A DNA stretch of 64,000 nt. Origin: Gnetum montanum. Its lineage: Eukaryota > Streptophyta > Gnetopsida > Gnetales > Gnetaceae. Location of the stretch: positions 62,001 through 126,000 of the forward strand of contig MNCI01004586.1 of assembly GCA_015680685.1 (NCBI GenBank), given 5' to 3'. The number at the start of each line of letters is the position of its first letter. The first letter of the stretch is position 1. Shown here piece by piece: positions 22,771 through 34,707 of the stretch. Both the position numbers and the translations under genes were made by a program. The notes beneath the pieces are model-generated. The model was not told where the DNA came from. It did no database searches and saw nothing but the letters and a program-made list of their open reading frames with translations.

Positions 22771-23600
22771 GGCTATGGTTACTCATTTTTTTAGTTCCAA
22801 AAATGCTTTTTGACAATCATTAATCCAAACAAATGAAACATTCTTTTCTAAGAGCATATATAATTGTTTAGCAATTTTTGAGAAGTCTTTGATAAATCTT
22901 CTATAATATCTAGCATATCCTAGAAAAGATTGAAGAGTCTTTAAATTGGCTGGAGCTGGAAGTGTAGATATGACTCTTATTTTCTCATCATCCATTCTTA
23001 TCCCTTCTTTAGAAATAACATGTCCTAATACTATACCAGTTGTAACCATTAAGTGACTCTTTTCCCAACTTAGTTTTAAGTTTTAATCTATACATCTATC
23101 TAAGACATGTTTAATAGGTTGTAAGGTTTCATCATAAGTATCCCCATAAACTGAAAATCATCCACAAAGACTTCAACATAATCTTCTAACATATCTAAAA
23201 ATATTGAGATCATGGCTCTTTGAAAAGTGGCTGGTGCATTACAAAGGCCAAAAGGCATTTGTCTATAAGCGAAAGTTCCATAAGGCCATGTAAAGGTTGT
23301 TTTATGTTGGTCCTAAAACAATAGTAGTATTCATGTCCTTCTAGTTTTTCTAGAATCTAATCTATATATGGTAATGGAAAATGATCTTTCTTTATGTTTT
23401 AGTTCAATCTTCTATAGTCTACACAAACTCTCCATTTTTCTCCCTTTTTTGGGACTACAGTAATGGGGCTTACCCATTCACTATCTGCTATTGGATAAAT
23501 GATTTCTTCTTCCCAAAGTTTTAAAATTTCATCCTTAACTATTTGTTTTAAGGCTGGATTAATTCATCTTGGGGAATTCTTACTAGTTTGACATTGTCTT
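22771..23600 (-). pseudogene. Reverse transcriptase domain of element G
   Basis: Minus strand. FAYRQMPFGLCNAPATFQRA (about 23280-23215) is followed by the catalytic FVDD box near 23175-23160. A single base is missing directly after FVDDF compared with the family pattern FVDDFSVYGD, shifting the frame. The connection part, 23049-22783 (GIVLGHVISKEGI, FLGYARYYRRFIKDFSKIAK), is open for 88 codons. This is the clearest Athila/Tat-type segment in the window. Confidence 0.85.
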
Positions 23601-23931
23601 CTAGATAGATATGATGTTGGCAAATGTTGGGTGATATTCCTTGGTGAAGGTCCTCATAACTCCATGTAAATGCCTCAAATTTACTATGCAAGATTTCTAA
23701 TAGTTTTTTTCTTACTCATTGGTAAGTTGTGAGTTTATTATTAAGGGCTTATTTTGATCTAGAAAAATATACTTAAGTGTATTACGTAATTCTTTAAGAT
23801 CCAAGGAATCTTTATTTTTGGTTGAATTATTTTTCCAATATTCCCTAATCCTAGATTTAAAATTTGGTGAAGGAGATCTTGTTATTCCTTAGTTGAGGGG
23901 TCTAGAGGTCCTTCCTCAAAATTATTTAACA

Positions 23932-24389
23932 CTAAGGTTCCCTATCTTGTACCATTGCTAAAGTGGGTAGAGTGTAGAATATTCTTGCCTCCTTCAAGTC
24001 TGTATTTAAATGATCTTCTTTTACCTTATCATATATATTTAGTGTAAATGTGAGATTTGTAAATGAGAGTTGAATTTGGCCAGATCTACAATTAATTATC
24101 GCATCAGCTATTGCTAAACAAGGTCTACCTAATATAATGGGGAAACAATCAGGATCTTTCACTTCCAGGACAACAAAATCAATTAGGTATTTTCCCTTTT
24201 CTACCTCTATTATTAAGTCTTCTATGATTCCTATGGGTTTTACACTATAACCATCAGCCAATGCTATTGTCATGTTTACTCTTCTTATATCCTCTATATC
24301 TAGTGATCTAGCCATTTCAAGAGGAATAATATTAATACTAGCTCCTAAATCCAATAGGGCATTCCTAATGTCTTGTCCATTTATCTTGA
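23932..24389 (-). pseudogene. Aspartic protease domain of element G
   Basis: Minus strand, opening with ALLDLGASINIIPLEMARSL, where DLG replaces the usual D[ST]G of the catalytic loop, as in many Athila/Tat proteases. It ends with FPIILGRPCLA and an RSGQIQLSF strand. The open part is 140 codons (24354-23932), about the usual domain length. The gag frame ends within a few bases upstream, suggesting a deletion that joined truncated gag to protease. Confidence 0.8.
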
Positions 24390-25440
24390 TTAGAATGGTA
24401 GGAACTCCAAGATCTTGGTATTTAGAAATTTCATGTCTTTATATAAGTTGAGAAAGGTTATGTGAGTGATAGGATCTTCATCATTTGTCCCCTTAAAAAT
24501 AGGTAATAAGTGAATATTTTTAACCTTTACCTCTCTTCCTTGTGGGAAAACCAATGGGCCCTGAGGTATAATCGATGTTCTTTGATTTAATAATTCTCCA
24601 AGGGTTTGTCCTGGGAATGGGTGATTAATTTGAACATTAGAACTCAAACTACTAAAAGAGAGAGGAACTGGTCCTAAAGAAAATGGAGGAGGTACATGAT
24701 GTGAGGATGATCCCATAGTATAAGTTGAAGCTATTATTAGAGTTACTATAGGACTTGTTAATGAGGTTACTATTGGTGGAGTTTGTATATTCAAAGTGCT
24801 TATGGGTTGGGTAATACCTCCTATTGTGGTCACATAGGTTGACATTGAGGTAGTATTTAAATTTTGAGATCCTACCCCTTTAGTTGAACTCATGGTTGAT
24901 ATTGGAATGTCAAATAGAGGGTTGACAATTATGGAAAAATTAGGTTGTATTTTCTCATTGGGATTTTGTGTTAGCTGAGAGGAAGAATAATAAGATCTTA
25001 ATCATATTGGTTATTCTTGGTCTTGGTTTTGATTAACTTTCATACATTTATAAAGGCTAAGAGTGCTTCTAGATGGTTGAATTTGTGTAGGTTTCCTTGG
25101 TTTCTTTGTTGATTTCATTTAACATGAACACTCTTTGTTGGCATATTCATGGGCTACCATTCCTAAGAATTTACAAACTGATTTAATGGCTCCTGCTATC
25201 GCAGCTTTAATTGCAACTTTTTTAATGGTTTCAACTGGTTGTATGATAAGAGGAGCTGATTCCTAAGATTTTTCTTTATTTTTATTTTTATTTTTCTTTA
25301 AGTAGGAAAAACAAGTAAAAGAAACCATTTCTTAAATTACAAAAATAAAAGAAAAATAAAATAAAATGCATAAATAAAATTTATGAATAAATAAAATAAA
25401 ATAAAATAAAAATTAAAGCTTACTGAACCCTTGATGATGA
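24390..25440 (-). pseudogene. gag region of element G, truncated
   Basis: The open frame 24893-24390 is Ser/Thr/Pro/Ile-rich, then has LPIFKGTNDEDPITHITFLN, the entry to the gag core. The core stops after a few residues (DMKFLNTKILEFLPF) and the next sequence, in another frame, is protease. The remainder of the gag core and the zinc knuckle are missing. Upstream, 25260-25080 reads as a helical segment (KKVAIKAAIAGAIKSVCKFL) in a third frame. Confidence 0.6.
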
Positions 25441-25457
25441 TTAACTCTGCCGACCTC

Positions 25458-25476
25458 CTCGACAACAGTGCCAAAT
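25458..25476 (-). other. Primer-binding site of element G
   Basis: Minus-strand TTTGGCACTGTTGTCGAGG directly after the LTR end, a diverged form of the TGGCGCCGTTG primer site. Confidence 0.55.
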
Positions 25477-26023
25477 TGACAAGCCAGGCAAAATTTGGTG
25501 CTGGATACCTTTAAAATTTATTTTTCTTTATTTCATTGTAGAGATTGTCATCTCATTTGTGACTGACCCACGAGTTGTATCCGTGGAGGAATGATTAAAA
25601 AGTCAAAGAAATCATCAAGACAATAAATAATTAAAATTGAATCTAATTAAATTCCACACTTATGCCTGTCACTCATAAATATAATCATAAATTTTCACCC
25701 TAAATTCTAACATTAAGTTCAAGAATGAAAATTAGTAATTAAATCAAATCGAAATTACAAATAATAATTGAAGATCACAAGGGAGACTTGCCTAAATTAC
25801 AATTCTACCTTGTTGGTTTCACAATGCAACAATTTTGGTTGTCAGATGATGGGCTCCAAGAATTGCTGCAAAGCTCAACAGATCTTCAACATAATTCACA
25901 AGAATAATTGATCTCAATTTGATGTTGAATTTGTTGGTATCAATTCCTTCTCCTCTTCCCTTATGTTTTCTCTCTAAAATCTTCTTTTTTTATGCAACCC
26001 CACCTCCCTCCCCCTTCCCCCCC
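25477..26023 (-). repeat. Partial 5' LTR of element G
   Basis: On the plus strand it begins TGACAAGCCAGGC, so the minus-strand LTR ends in GCTTGTCA. It continues for at least 500 bp to a C-rich tract (25997-26023) and a gap. It contains none of the GATATC arrays or TTGGTAAYCCAGTA motifs of the pol-less family. No partner LTR found. Confidence 0.55.
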
Positions 26024-26047
26024 NNNNNNNNNNNNNNNNNNNNNNNN
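26024..26047. other. Assembly gap (24 N)
   Basis: Run of N within the C-rich tract at the left edge of repeat R2; the homopolymer-like sequence probably caused the break. Confidence 0.95.
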
Positions 26048-27947
26048 AATACAATGTGAGATGTCTTATCTATACTCCACAATGTGCAATAATGTTTAAA
26101 AATAAACATTTTAATAATAGGTTGGATACGATGCCAAACCATAATAATTGATGTGACTATCAAGTCTAGCACCCCAAATTAGCATGGAATCAACAAGTGG
26201 CAAAAGAGATGTGCCATTTCCTCTAAAGGTGAGGTGGTTATTGCTACTTGCATCAAAGTCAATGAAGGTGAAGTTGGCTTGGCAGTGCAACAGACTAACA
26301 ATAGTAGCAACACCAAGACAACATCTATCACCATGGCCTTTGGCTCATGGATGACACTTGTTGAAGTCATGTAAACAGCATCCCTGAACAATGTTGTCAA
26401 TCGTAATGATCTCCTATGCCATGATTTGTTTCTTCTAAAGCCTCACATGTTAGCCATGAATAACTAACCAGACGTGAGTTGATTAATAAGTAGACTAGTA
26501 TGAACTCTACACTCTGTATTTATTGCTAGTCTAATGACTGAGCAAGACACTACATAGAGATTAATAGTGGTGGCCATTCTATCATAGTTTGTCAATACAT
26601 TAGATGGCAATGTCGCCCAACATCTCCGCATCAGCATTAACATTGATCACTTTAGGAATACGCTTTGTTGCCATGCACTATATCTTGGTTGCTACTCTAT
26701 GGCTTTAGAGATTTTAGTAAAAATGCCATGGACATGCATCTTGCTATCCCCTATTGCTACTGCCTTCACTACATCCATGCCCTCATCATCGCCGTTACCT
26801 GCCATTATTGCCATGCTGCATTTCCATGGCAATACTTCTACACAATGCTGCTACAGGCAACTCTATCACACTTCTTCCCTTAAATTAAATTAAAAAGTCA
26901 AAATGGGCTGAAAGAATAATCCAAATCAATCACAAGTACTAATAAATAATTGTCAAATGAATACATTGTGAATACAGATGAAGGTTGGAAAAATAAAAGT
27001 TGGGGGTGCAAAGGACACATGTGCATGGACGAGATAGCCCCGGTTCAACATTAACCTTGAACTGCACATTGCCGGTAGAAATAGAAATAGATAATAAATT
27101 AAACATAGTAGTGATTCATGAATAATTAGTTAAACTTAATCGTCGTAGGGCTGGGAAGTAAAAGCCATGGGGTTGTGCACAATGATCTTGTGGTCTATCC
27201 AGACGAGAGAGCCGAAGAGCTCAACCTGACTGTCCATGTCAATGTCGTTGAATGAGGAGTTGCTAGATGTGCTATGGTTCACTAGTTCAAAGGTCACTTG
27301 GTAAGATTGTTGTTGCCTAATTCAAGAAAACACCAATACCTGTGGCTCAACCGTAACCTTTACCACTTACGACACAAATACACACACTCAATACACGGAG
27401 CACACGCTCCCCACGTTGATGACTATCCACTTAAATGTGGACTTGCGCCGTGTGGGCTTATTGTCCTAATTTTATTATTTATTTAAAAATATAAATATAA
27501 TGTTTATATATAATATTTATATTATAATATTTATTTACATAATTTTTATATGATATATATATATATATAATTATATATTATGCTTATATAGAATATTTAT
27601 ATATTGTTTATATAACACATATAATATAATACACACAAATGATATTTATATAATGTTTATATTATATATATAACTATAACCAATATAATATATAATGTTT
27701 TATATTATTTACACCTATGGCTATGTATAATGTTTACATAATGTGTGTGTCTATATATATATATCAATATAGGTATAGTCACATTAATATATAATAATAT
27801 ATCATATTAAAATAAACTAATAACTAATACTATTATTCACTACTAAAATAAACATTAATTAAATACTAATCAAATAATATATAATAAAAATGTATTAATT
27901 TTGACAAAAATGTTTACTTAAAAATGAACCAATTTTATGGTTTAACA
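26048..27947 (-). repeat. Repeat R2, second copy of R1
   Basis: Matches 10509-12270 along its length. Minus-strand frames conserved between the copies include one at 26400-26179 (VVLVLLLLLVCC hydrophobic core, then TSPSLTLMQVAITTSPLEEM), which resembles a signal or membrane segment but is unidentified, and the subtilase fragment. The AT-rich tract is complete here (27475-27890). R2 abuts the 5'-truncated LINE at about 27948. Confidence 0.7.
27136..27440 (-). pseudogene. Subtilisin-like protease, C-terminal fragment (copy in R2)
   Basis: Minus strand, ending at TAA 27136-27138. Reading order: VINVGSVCSVY, VVKVTVEPQVLVFS, QQQSYQVTFELVN, ELFGSLVWIDHKIIVHNP, MAFTSQPYDD. This is the C-terminal Fn3-like domain of plant subtilases, of which this covers about 100 residues; NVGS, VTVEP, VTF and FGSLVW are typical landmarks. 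Stops occur after VCSVY, VFVS and VFS; from there to the end it is open. No catalytic domain nearby. It is a gene piece carried by the repeat, not a working protease. Confidence 0.7.
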
Positions 27948-27948
27948 G

Positions 27949-28761
27949 AGCTTAGAAGGAAATAGAGTGGACTTCTGATACTAACCAAGACATTTCTTTT
28001 ATTAAGTTGGATCATGCCAAAGCTTGTCATAGGATTGAATGACATTTTCTTATTTCTTGTCTCTATAAACTAGGATTTAATGATTATTTTATTTGCCTTT
28101 TTCATACCCTACTCAATGATGCTAATGCTTAAGTTGTCACTAATTTTGAATAAAGTTCCTTTTTTTTCCTTCAACAATTAGTTTGTCAAGGTTGTCATCT
28201 AGCTCCCTATCTTTTCATTATTACGGTAAGTTTTCTTTCACATAATTTGCATTATCATCTACAAAGGAATATTATTAAGGAAATTTCAATTGACAATCAA
28301 GCTACATAATTGTTTAACATTCAATTTGCAAATGATTCTTTTTTTATGATCAATAATTCGCTGCAACATATTGATACTCTTTTAGCTAGAGTGAAGCATT
28401 ACTGCATGTTATATGGCTCTCAAATTAATTGGCAAAAATCTATTGGTTATTGTAATGGTAATATTGATGAGTGGATTACTCTGAGGCCTTGGAAAATCTT
28501 GAGAAATGATTTTATTTTCAAAATTTTTTGAATTCCTTTTTTTAGCCTAATCTTACTATTTTATAAAATTATGTGGTTGGTAAAATTGAAAAAAAGCTTG
28601 ATGAATGGAAAGAAAAAAAGTTCATCCTTGCTAACAAAGTTTTAGTTATTAAGCAAATGCTTCAATTAAATTATCTTTATTACTTTAGTTGTTAAACTCC
28701 TTTTAAGACTCCTTATAAGAGAATTGATCATATTATTTATTCATTTCTTTGGTTTGCTTAG
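27949..28761 (+). pseudogene. LINE-1-type reverse transcriptase, first part (split LINE)
   Basis: Plus strand with frequent stops and frame changes. Landmarks: DISFIKLDHAKA (RT start), CQGCHLAPYLFII (RT RQGCPLSPLLF box), FNIQFANDSFFMIN (catalytic FADD box with Asn replacing the first Asp), YGSQINWQKSIG, and IIYSFLWFA at the break. This is the plant L1-like ORF2. The 5' part (endonuclease and early RT) is absent. The break at 28761 is the insertion point of element D; the frame resumes at 46126. Confidence 0.8.
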
Positions 28762-29665
28762 TGATGAGCAATGAAGTATCCAACACCCAACCATATGAGA
28801 TACGAGTGTTCATGCATGATCTCGATCAAATTTTGTAGATAAGGCAATGTGATTATGTGAGTAATTGGTTAGAGTTTGTGATTGTTATCTTACCATGTGA
28901 GCTAGTAAATTTGATATGTATGGTTTAACTCACAATGAGGTATATGATAGATGATGTTGTATTGGCCATAGGGCTCATAGTAAACAGAATAGTTACTAAA
29001 TCTAAGTATCAATAAACAAATCTAATCCAGCCTATGCAATAAGTAACTAGTCCTAACCTTCCATTCACACCTTGTACTTCATGTAACTACTATTGGGATT
29101 ACCAAGTACCACACTATTGGGCATACCAAGTGAAAGTACTACTAGGTTACCAAGTAGCTACACTTAAGTGCTCAAGATTGGTCGTACTAATTCTACTTAA
29201 AAATAGGAATAGTAAAATGTATAAAAAGTAAATTAGTAACTAATGAAAACAATAATTATTAAGCTAAGTGAAAATAGAAAAATTATTCTAAGAGTAAAAA
29301 ATCAAGAGTAAGTGATGTTGCAATGCTGTAGAGTAATCTTAATCTTTATTTCTATGCATGAAACGTGTCCAAGTACATCTCACTCAAATAAAGACTCCAT
29401 TCAATTACAAAACATCACACTATGGACATATGCTCCTAAGTTCTAAGTGCTAAATTTAAGAAAAAAAAACTAAAATAATTTCACCCCAAGTGTCTAATGA
29501 AACTATTTATGGATTGTGCACCTAAGTGTTGTATTTATAGGCCTGCACACATCTGCGATATCGAATACATGACATCATATATTATGTCTTGATATCGAGG
29601 ATCCAATATCATAGCTCCAATATCAGATACTCAATATCGTGGCCATGAAAAATTTGGATTTATCA
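28762..29665 (-). repeat. 3' LTR of element D
   Basis: 904 bp; minus strand begins TGATAAATCC and ends at TGATGAGCA (28762). Contains GATATC-like units (29640-29550), a TATA box (minus CTATAAATAC near 29541-29532) and three TTGGTAAYCCAGTA-like motifs (29148-29088). Closely similar to 45215-46125. Confidence 0.87.
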
Positions 29666-29676
29666 TACCCACACAA
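29666..29676 (-). other. Polypurine tract of element D
   Basis: Minus strand TGTGTGGGTA directly before the 3' LTR, with the conserved AACTCGAGGATGAGTTTTTA stretch just upstream. Confidence 0.5.
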
Positions 29677-29869
29677 CTAACTAAAAACTCATCCTCGAGT
29701 TACAACAAAATGAGGATGGAGTTCCTTAAGAGGTAGATTTACATGACACTAACTCTTATATACATGACTCTCTAATGCCACAGTGGAGTTTATAAAAATG
29801 ACATAATTCATGACATAACAACTTTAATGAAAAGAACAAAATCTGGCAAAGCTAGATGTAGCTTTATGT

Positions 29870-32612
29870 TGTTCCAAGTAGCGATGGCTCTTCCATAGGT
29901 TTCTTCCCCTTATCATTAGGCTTCTAGAATCTATATTGGTTTATGAGTGCCTGAAGCTTCTCTTATTCTATTCTAGTATCATGGACCATCCATGCTGATG
30001 AACTAGTGTTTAATGGAATCAGCATGTCCCATGGGCATTGCAACTGTGAAAACATTTGATTTGCTTTGAAACACTAAGATGTGAATTACCTCCTTTTTTC
30101 ATCAAATCCTCTGGCCTTTTCTCTTAATTCATGATAGTCTAATAATCTCCTAGCCAAGTTTGTTGCTACATCCTTATACCCATGATAGCCAACCTATACT
30201 ACTTCTAGTTCAAAGTTTGCTACTTGGAGTTTCTACAAAGCATCTTTTCAATCCACAAACTCTTTCTCATGTAAGGCATAGGCAGCTGCTACTTGTTGTT
30301 CTAGTTCATTTCTGGACCTACCTACTATTAACATGGCCAAGTTAGTGTAACAAAGGATTGCTATCCCCATGTACTTTTCTAGGTCCTCAATCTACAAGTC
30401 TTTATTTTTCACTTGTACCTAGTGGAAAAAGGCTATAGCTATATGGGATGGGTTGCCAGTTAGGATTCTACACTAATATGAAACTGATTATAGCCTTTAT
30501 CATCTAGATATCTTTCTCATTGATTTATTTGTACATGCCCACTTGGTCTTGGAAGTATTCCTTGAGCCTTTCATGTTTCTTTGCCTCGTTTGGCCATGCA
30601 TTAATTTCAATGGCTAATTTTTGTCTAATGGTGCATACCTCCTCCATAGAGAGGGTTTTTTTTTCTATCGTGATGTGGCTCATATCCTAGTTAACCCTCA
30701 CTAGTTGTTCCCTTGACTGGTGGACGCTCTCTTCTAGGATGTTTTTCTAGTTCTTCATGATGGTCAACCTCAGGTTGTTAGTAGCATGATGCTTGTTTTC
30801 TTCTTGAACTATAGTAAGTGCCTTCATGTGTTCATATGACTATGCTTTAGCTACAAAGGAATTCCATACAGCTTTCTCCTTCTTTATTGTTAACTACTTT
30901 TTATGCTCAATCAGGCTATCAATCTGCTCAGTTCTAAATTATTCAATATGGCCAGGCACAATGAATTGTGTGGGATCTCTTCTTTTAGCTCTTAGGGCTA
31001 TTAGCTCTTCTTAAAGCTTAGAACTTCTACTTCCACATGCTTTGCCCTAGTCTAGCCATAAAAAGTTTCTCCTTGGTGACAATCAACTTCAACTACACTA
31101 CAAGGACATTGCTTGGGATGTTTGAGAGTCTTATCATTACTTTCCCATCTGCAGCAATCAATCAAGTGCATCTCATGGTCAGTAGGAATCATTGGGGTTT
31201 TGCCTAACATCTAAGCATCTCTAGCCTTAGTTACATCCACCAATGATACAACAACTATGTTAAAAGATTCTATGATGTGATTGGTGATAACCTCTACTAC
31301 TCCTGCTACATCCTGGTACTACATTACCACAACTGTGACTCCTTCTCTAGTCTCTAGCACCACTTTGAATGATGCAGTGTTCCCAAAGATTTGTTGTAAT
31401 CATACCTCTCCTCTTAACTACAATAAAATTCGTCCACTTTCTAGATCAGTTGAACAATGGGTCTTATGGAGCTATCTATAACTCTATACAAGTTGGCCTC
31501 TTCTCTAGTTCCCTAGCTGATTCTTTTTGTAATCTTCTTAAGATGGCTTATCAACAATCAATAATCCTGCATTGGTGGTAGTGGGACTTATAGTTTTTGT
31601 TGCCCTTGTTGTTCGCTGCTAGGCCCTACTTGCTCTTATTCTTGATTTTGCTCTCATTATTGATCTTTTTCTTACTCTTACTCCTCACCATGATCCCTCC
31701 TTGGTGGTGTTGAGCAACTCAGCATATGAAGCATTTTAGGCTCTCATGGGAATATCATTGGTGTATCCTAGGATTCTAGCTTGCTTGCATAGCTTCCTAA
31801 TAACATAAGACAATGGAAGTGTTGGCTTCCCTGCCTTTCTTTCTTCAAACTACCTTTGAATTTTCATAAAGTATAGTTGTGCAAGGTTGGCATTGTGTTT
31901 TCCCATTAGAATTGCACCTCCTCTAGCCAAATAAGTTGATAGTCAATTGAGTTCTTTTGTTGGGAACAAATGATAAGTATTAATTTTAAAGTAAATCCTC
32001 TCCTCTAGAGTTAGTACATTGTAGCCTTTATCTTCTTTTCCATATGCCCTTTTTAGTCATAATTTTCTTGTTTTTGAATCTAATCAAGTGGACAAATATA
32101 CTAGTATTACCCCTTCATTTGGTATATTCAAAGCTTCAGTAATTGCCTTGATTGAAAATGAAACTGAAATTCCTCCAATATTGACTATAGTTCCCTCTTC
32201 ATTATTGTGCCAAAACTGATATGTTTCCCCAAGATGCCATTTACCACTATCTAAAAGGATATGTCATAGTAGTGACACTTGGAGCTGTGTGCTAACCGCT
32301 TCTAGAACAAATGCCATGAATGGGCCAAAGTTCATCTCCACAATGACTATGGTCAGAACAAATTTCTCTTGAATGGCTTGGACATAGTCTTATGACAACG
32401 TAAGTCATTTTTCCTTACTCTTGTGATGCTTCTGCCTCTACTTGGGTTGATTTTCCTATGGTAAGAGTTTCTTGATGAATGTTAAATGATTGGACTTCTT
32501 ACTCCTTGTGTTCAGGTACTTGTCCTCCATTTTAGCCTTTACCTTGGCCTTTTGGTCATTTGCTTGCTCCTTGTGAAGGTCCTCCTTGTGCTTCTCCTCT
32601 TCTTGGGGCCAT
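29870..32612 (-). pseudogene. ORF3 of element D, longest copy (about 900 codons), decayed
   Basis: ATG at 32612 after AG (32614-32613); start MAPRRGEAQGGPSQGASK. The globular domain (about 32410-31740) aligns with element A 3817-3080. A long charged, helical region follows (about 31020-30480: EELIALRAKRRDPTQF, DSLIEHKK, LTIVQEENKHHATNNLRLTI, RQKLAIEINAWPNEAKKHER). This is typical of a coiled coil. The C-terminus (KANQMFSQLQCPWDM, IEEEKL-like) matches the shortened ORF3 of C. Stops are mostly TAG/TAA/TGA in one frame. No membrane segment or retroviral Env motif is evident, so an 'envelope' label is not justified; a structural or nucleic-acid-related role is only a guess. Confidence 0.62.
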
Positions 32613-34707
32613 CTACAATCATTAATAATTTTGAATTACTAAGGTATTTTCATGTATTCTTAATGGTTTTATACCTTACTCATACCCTTAGTTCATTAAG
32701 TTCCTAGTTACTAAAATTGCAAAGTTAGAAAAATTTTCAAAAAGTTACCCCATAGGTATTAATCTCTTGATAACCCTTCACAATTGCTCATTTTGTCCCT
32801 ATGTATGATGGTTATTGGTCCTTAATATCATTAATTGAGTGTTTTAGCTTTAGTATGTTTGATTATTCTTTTAAAAATTCCAATTATCTCTTCATACTTA
32901 CCCTTTTGGGAATTAGAATTTTTTGAAAAACTAGCTCAAATTTTCCTTACTAACATCCCTCCATAACTAAGTTAAACACTCCATGATCAAATAGGTTCAA
33001 AAATAATGAAAATCAAAGTGATATTGATCAAGATATGGCTTGGGGAAGCTAGGAGGTCAAAGCACTTTTCACAAAAGAAAACTTGAAAAATCTTCCTTAC
33101 TTCAAATGAAAAAGAATGAAAAAATTTTCTAACTCCCTACACATTTATACTTTTTGTGGGACCTGATATTAGGGACCCAACATTGAGGATCCAATATCAA
33201 TCTGAACTTGATATTGATGACCTAATATTGAAGCCCTAGAAATTTTAGTTTTCATGAATGTCTGATTGGAAAAATTAATTCTCTTGGATGTTAGTAAGGT
33301 TTTAAGGTTTCTCAGAGGGTTTAAATGCTTAAAACATGCTTTTTTTTGTTAAAACTTTGTAATTAATAGTTCATAGAGAAGGAATCTTGGGCTACGAAAG
33401 TTCATAAGTTGAGTAAGAAGGGTAATGAATTCATATTTGTAGAATGGAAAGTGTAAGTGATATGGGAAGTGTTTATTGGTGTTTGGAAGGTTCAAGATGA
33501 TGTGGAATTGTTTGGAAGGCATAAGATACAATAGTTACACAAGTGGATCCTTTTCAAAGTAGGCTCTAGCCCCTAATACCCTTGTATAACCATGCCTATA
33601 AGTCTCCTTAGGCACTTAAGGAGCTGAATGTAACGCATACCTGTTTAGCAAGACACACATGTTAGTACCACCAAATTGGGAAAATAACTCTATGTTACAC
33701 AAAATCACAAGTTATGACTATTCTTACAACAAGATGAGATGGGATTAGAAGGGAGTGAAGAAATTGGGAGGTGAGGTGTCTTACCATAGGCATAATGAAT
33801 TCTTGTGTTTTATTAGTGATTAAGATAATCATTATCCTTTCTATGTAAGATTCAAACTAAGTCCAAACCACATTCTAGTGACATCACATCATTTCATCTC
33901 TTGGAATTACAATCGTAAGACTATCAATGTTGCAAGGAGTATTTTCACTTGGTGTATTTTCCAAGGATGGATTTTTATTCATGGCACTTTATTTTTATTC
34001 TTACATTTCTGAGAAGCCACCTACCTTTAGGCATGGGTAACATGTCTTTCCAGTGGGATCTCAAAAAATTTATTCTATGCTCTTTTTATTTTTTTAACTA
34101 TGTAAACCTTTGAAGGTAGCACTTATTTTACTCTTACTCCCTTTTTCGTTAGATCTACAAGGATATAATACAACCTTAGTAACATAATAGAACTCACAAT
34201 AATAATCCAAAAAGAATCCACAAGTTCCCTTGATGTCATACCTTGTTCATTCCCACTTGGTTTTTCACTTTTCAGTCTAGGCATAATAATCACAAATTTA
34301 TTCTTAGTTGTATGATGCAAAAGAATATCATTATGGCCATGGTAAGAACCTCTTATTAATGGAATGGAATGGATGTATGGGTGATGTGGGCTCACTGTGC
34401 AAATAATTAGTCTCTTATGACTTGATAACATAGAGAAATCTTCACCTTATAGGACTACATCTTGCCTTTATTTAATGTGTCTTATTAATAATCAAAAATT
34501 ATTTACAAAGGATTTTAAAAAAATTATGAAATAAATGGAAAAGATAGTAAAAAATTGTGAAAAAGTTTAAAGAATGAAAAATGTTAAACGAATGTCAAAA
34601 ATTTAAGAAAGTAAAAAGATTAAAGAATAGGAACAATTGTATCAAGAAATAAGAATAGTAAAAAGAATGGTAAGACAAAAAATGGAAAACACTTATTAAT
34701 TTTGGAA
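32613..34707 (-). other. Conserved non-coding interval of element D (probable intron)
   Basis: 2.1 kb without coding signal. It holds the family block at 33590-33541 (GGGTATTAGGGGCTAGAGCC ... AAAAGGATCCACTT) and the 'CATCAAGGGAACTTGTGGATT' stretch near 34235-34200. At its 3' end ACCTTAGTAATTC aligns with ACCTTACTAAC of element C, i.e. a mutated branch point, followed by TTGTAG and the ORF3 ATG. Confidence 0.5.

Larger units (their letters stand above)
20018..26023 (-). mobile_element. Element G: decayed Athila/Tat-type Ty3 retrotransposon with pol
   Basis: The only element here with pol. On the minus strand: partial 5' LTR (from 25477 upward into a gap), primer site, gag, protease, reverse transcriptase, RNase H, integrase, then a low-coding 3' region interrupted by element C. 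Domain order protease-RT-RNase H-integrase defines Ty3/gypsy; the wording of RT and RNase H (FGLCNAPATFQRAM, TTTEKELLAIVHALDKFR) is Athila/Tat-like. Multiple stops and frameshifts make it inactive. Its LTR differs from those of the pol-less family, so it is not simply their full-length parent. Confidence 0.85.

Noticed and set aside
20018-26023. Element G as the direct autonomous parent of the pol-less family
   Set aside because: Its LTR lacks TGATGA...CATCA ends, GATATC arrays and TTGGTAAYCCAGTA motifs; only the general primer type is shared.
29870-32612. ORF3 as an envelope gene of an endogenous retrovirus
   Set aside because: Position and splice site fit, but no signal peptide, transmembrane segment or cleavage motif is visible; the protein is mainly a coiled coil.
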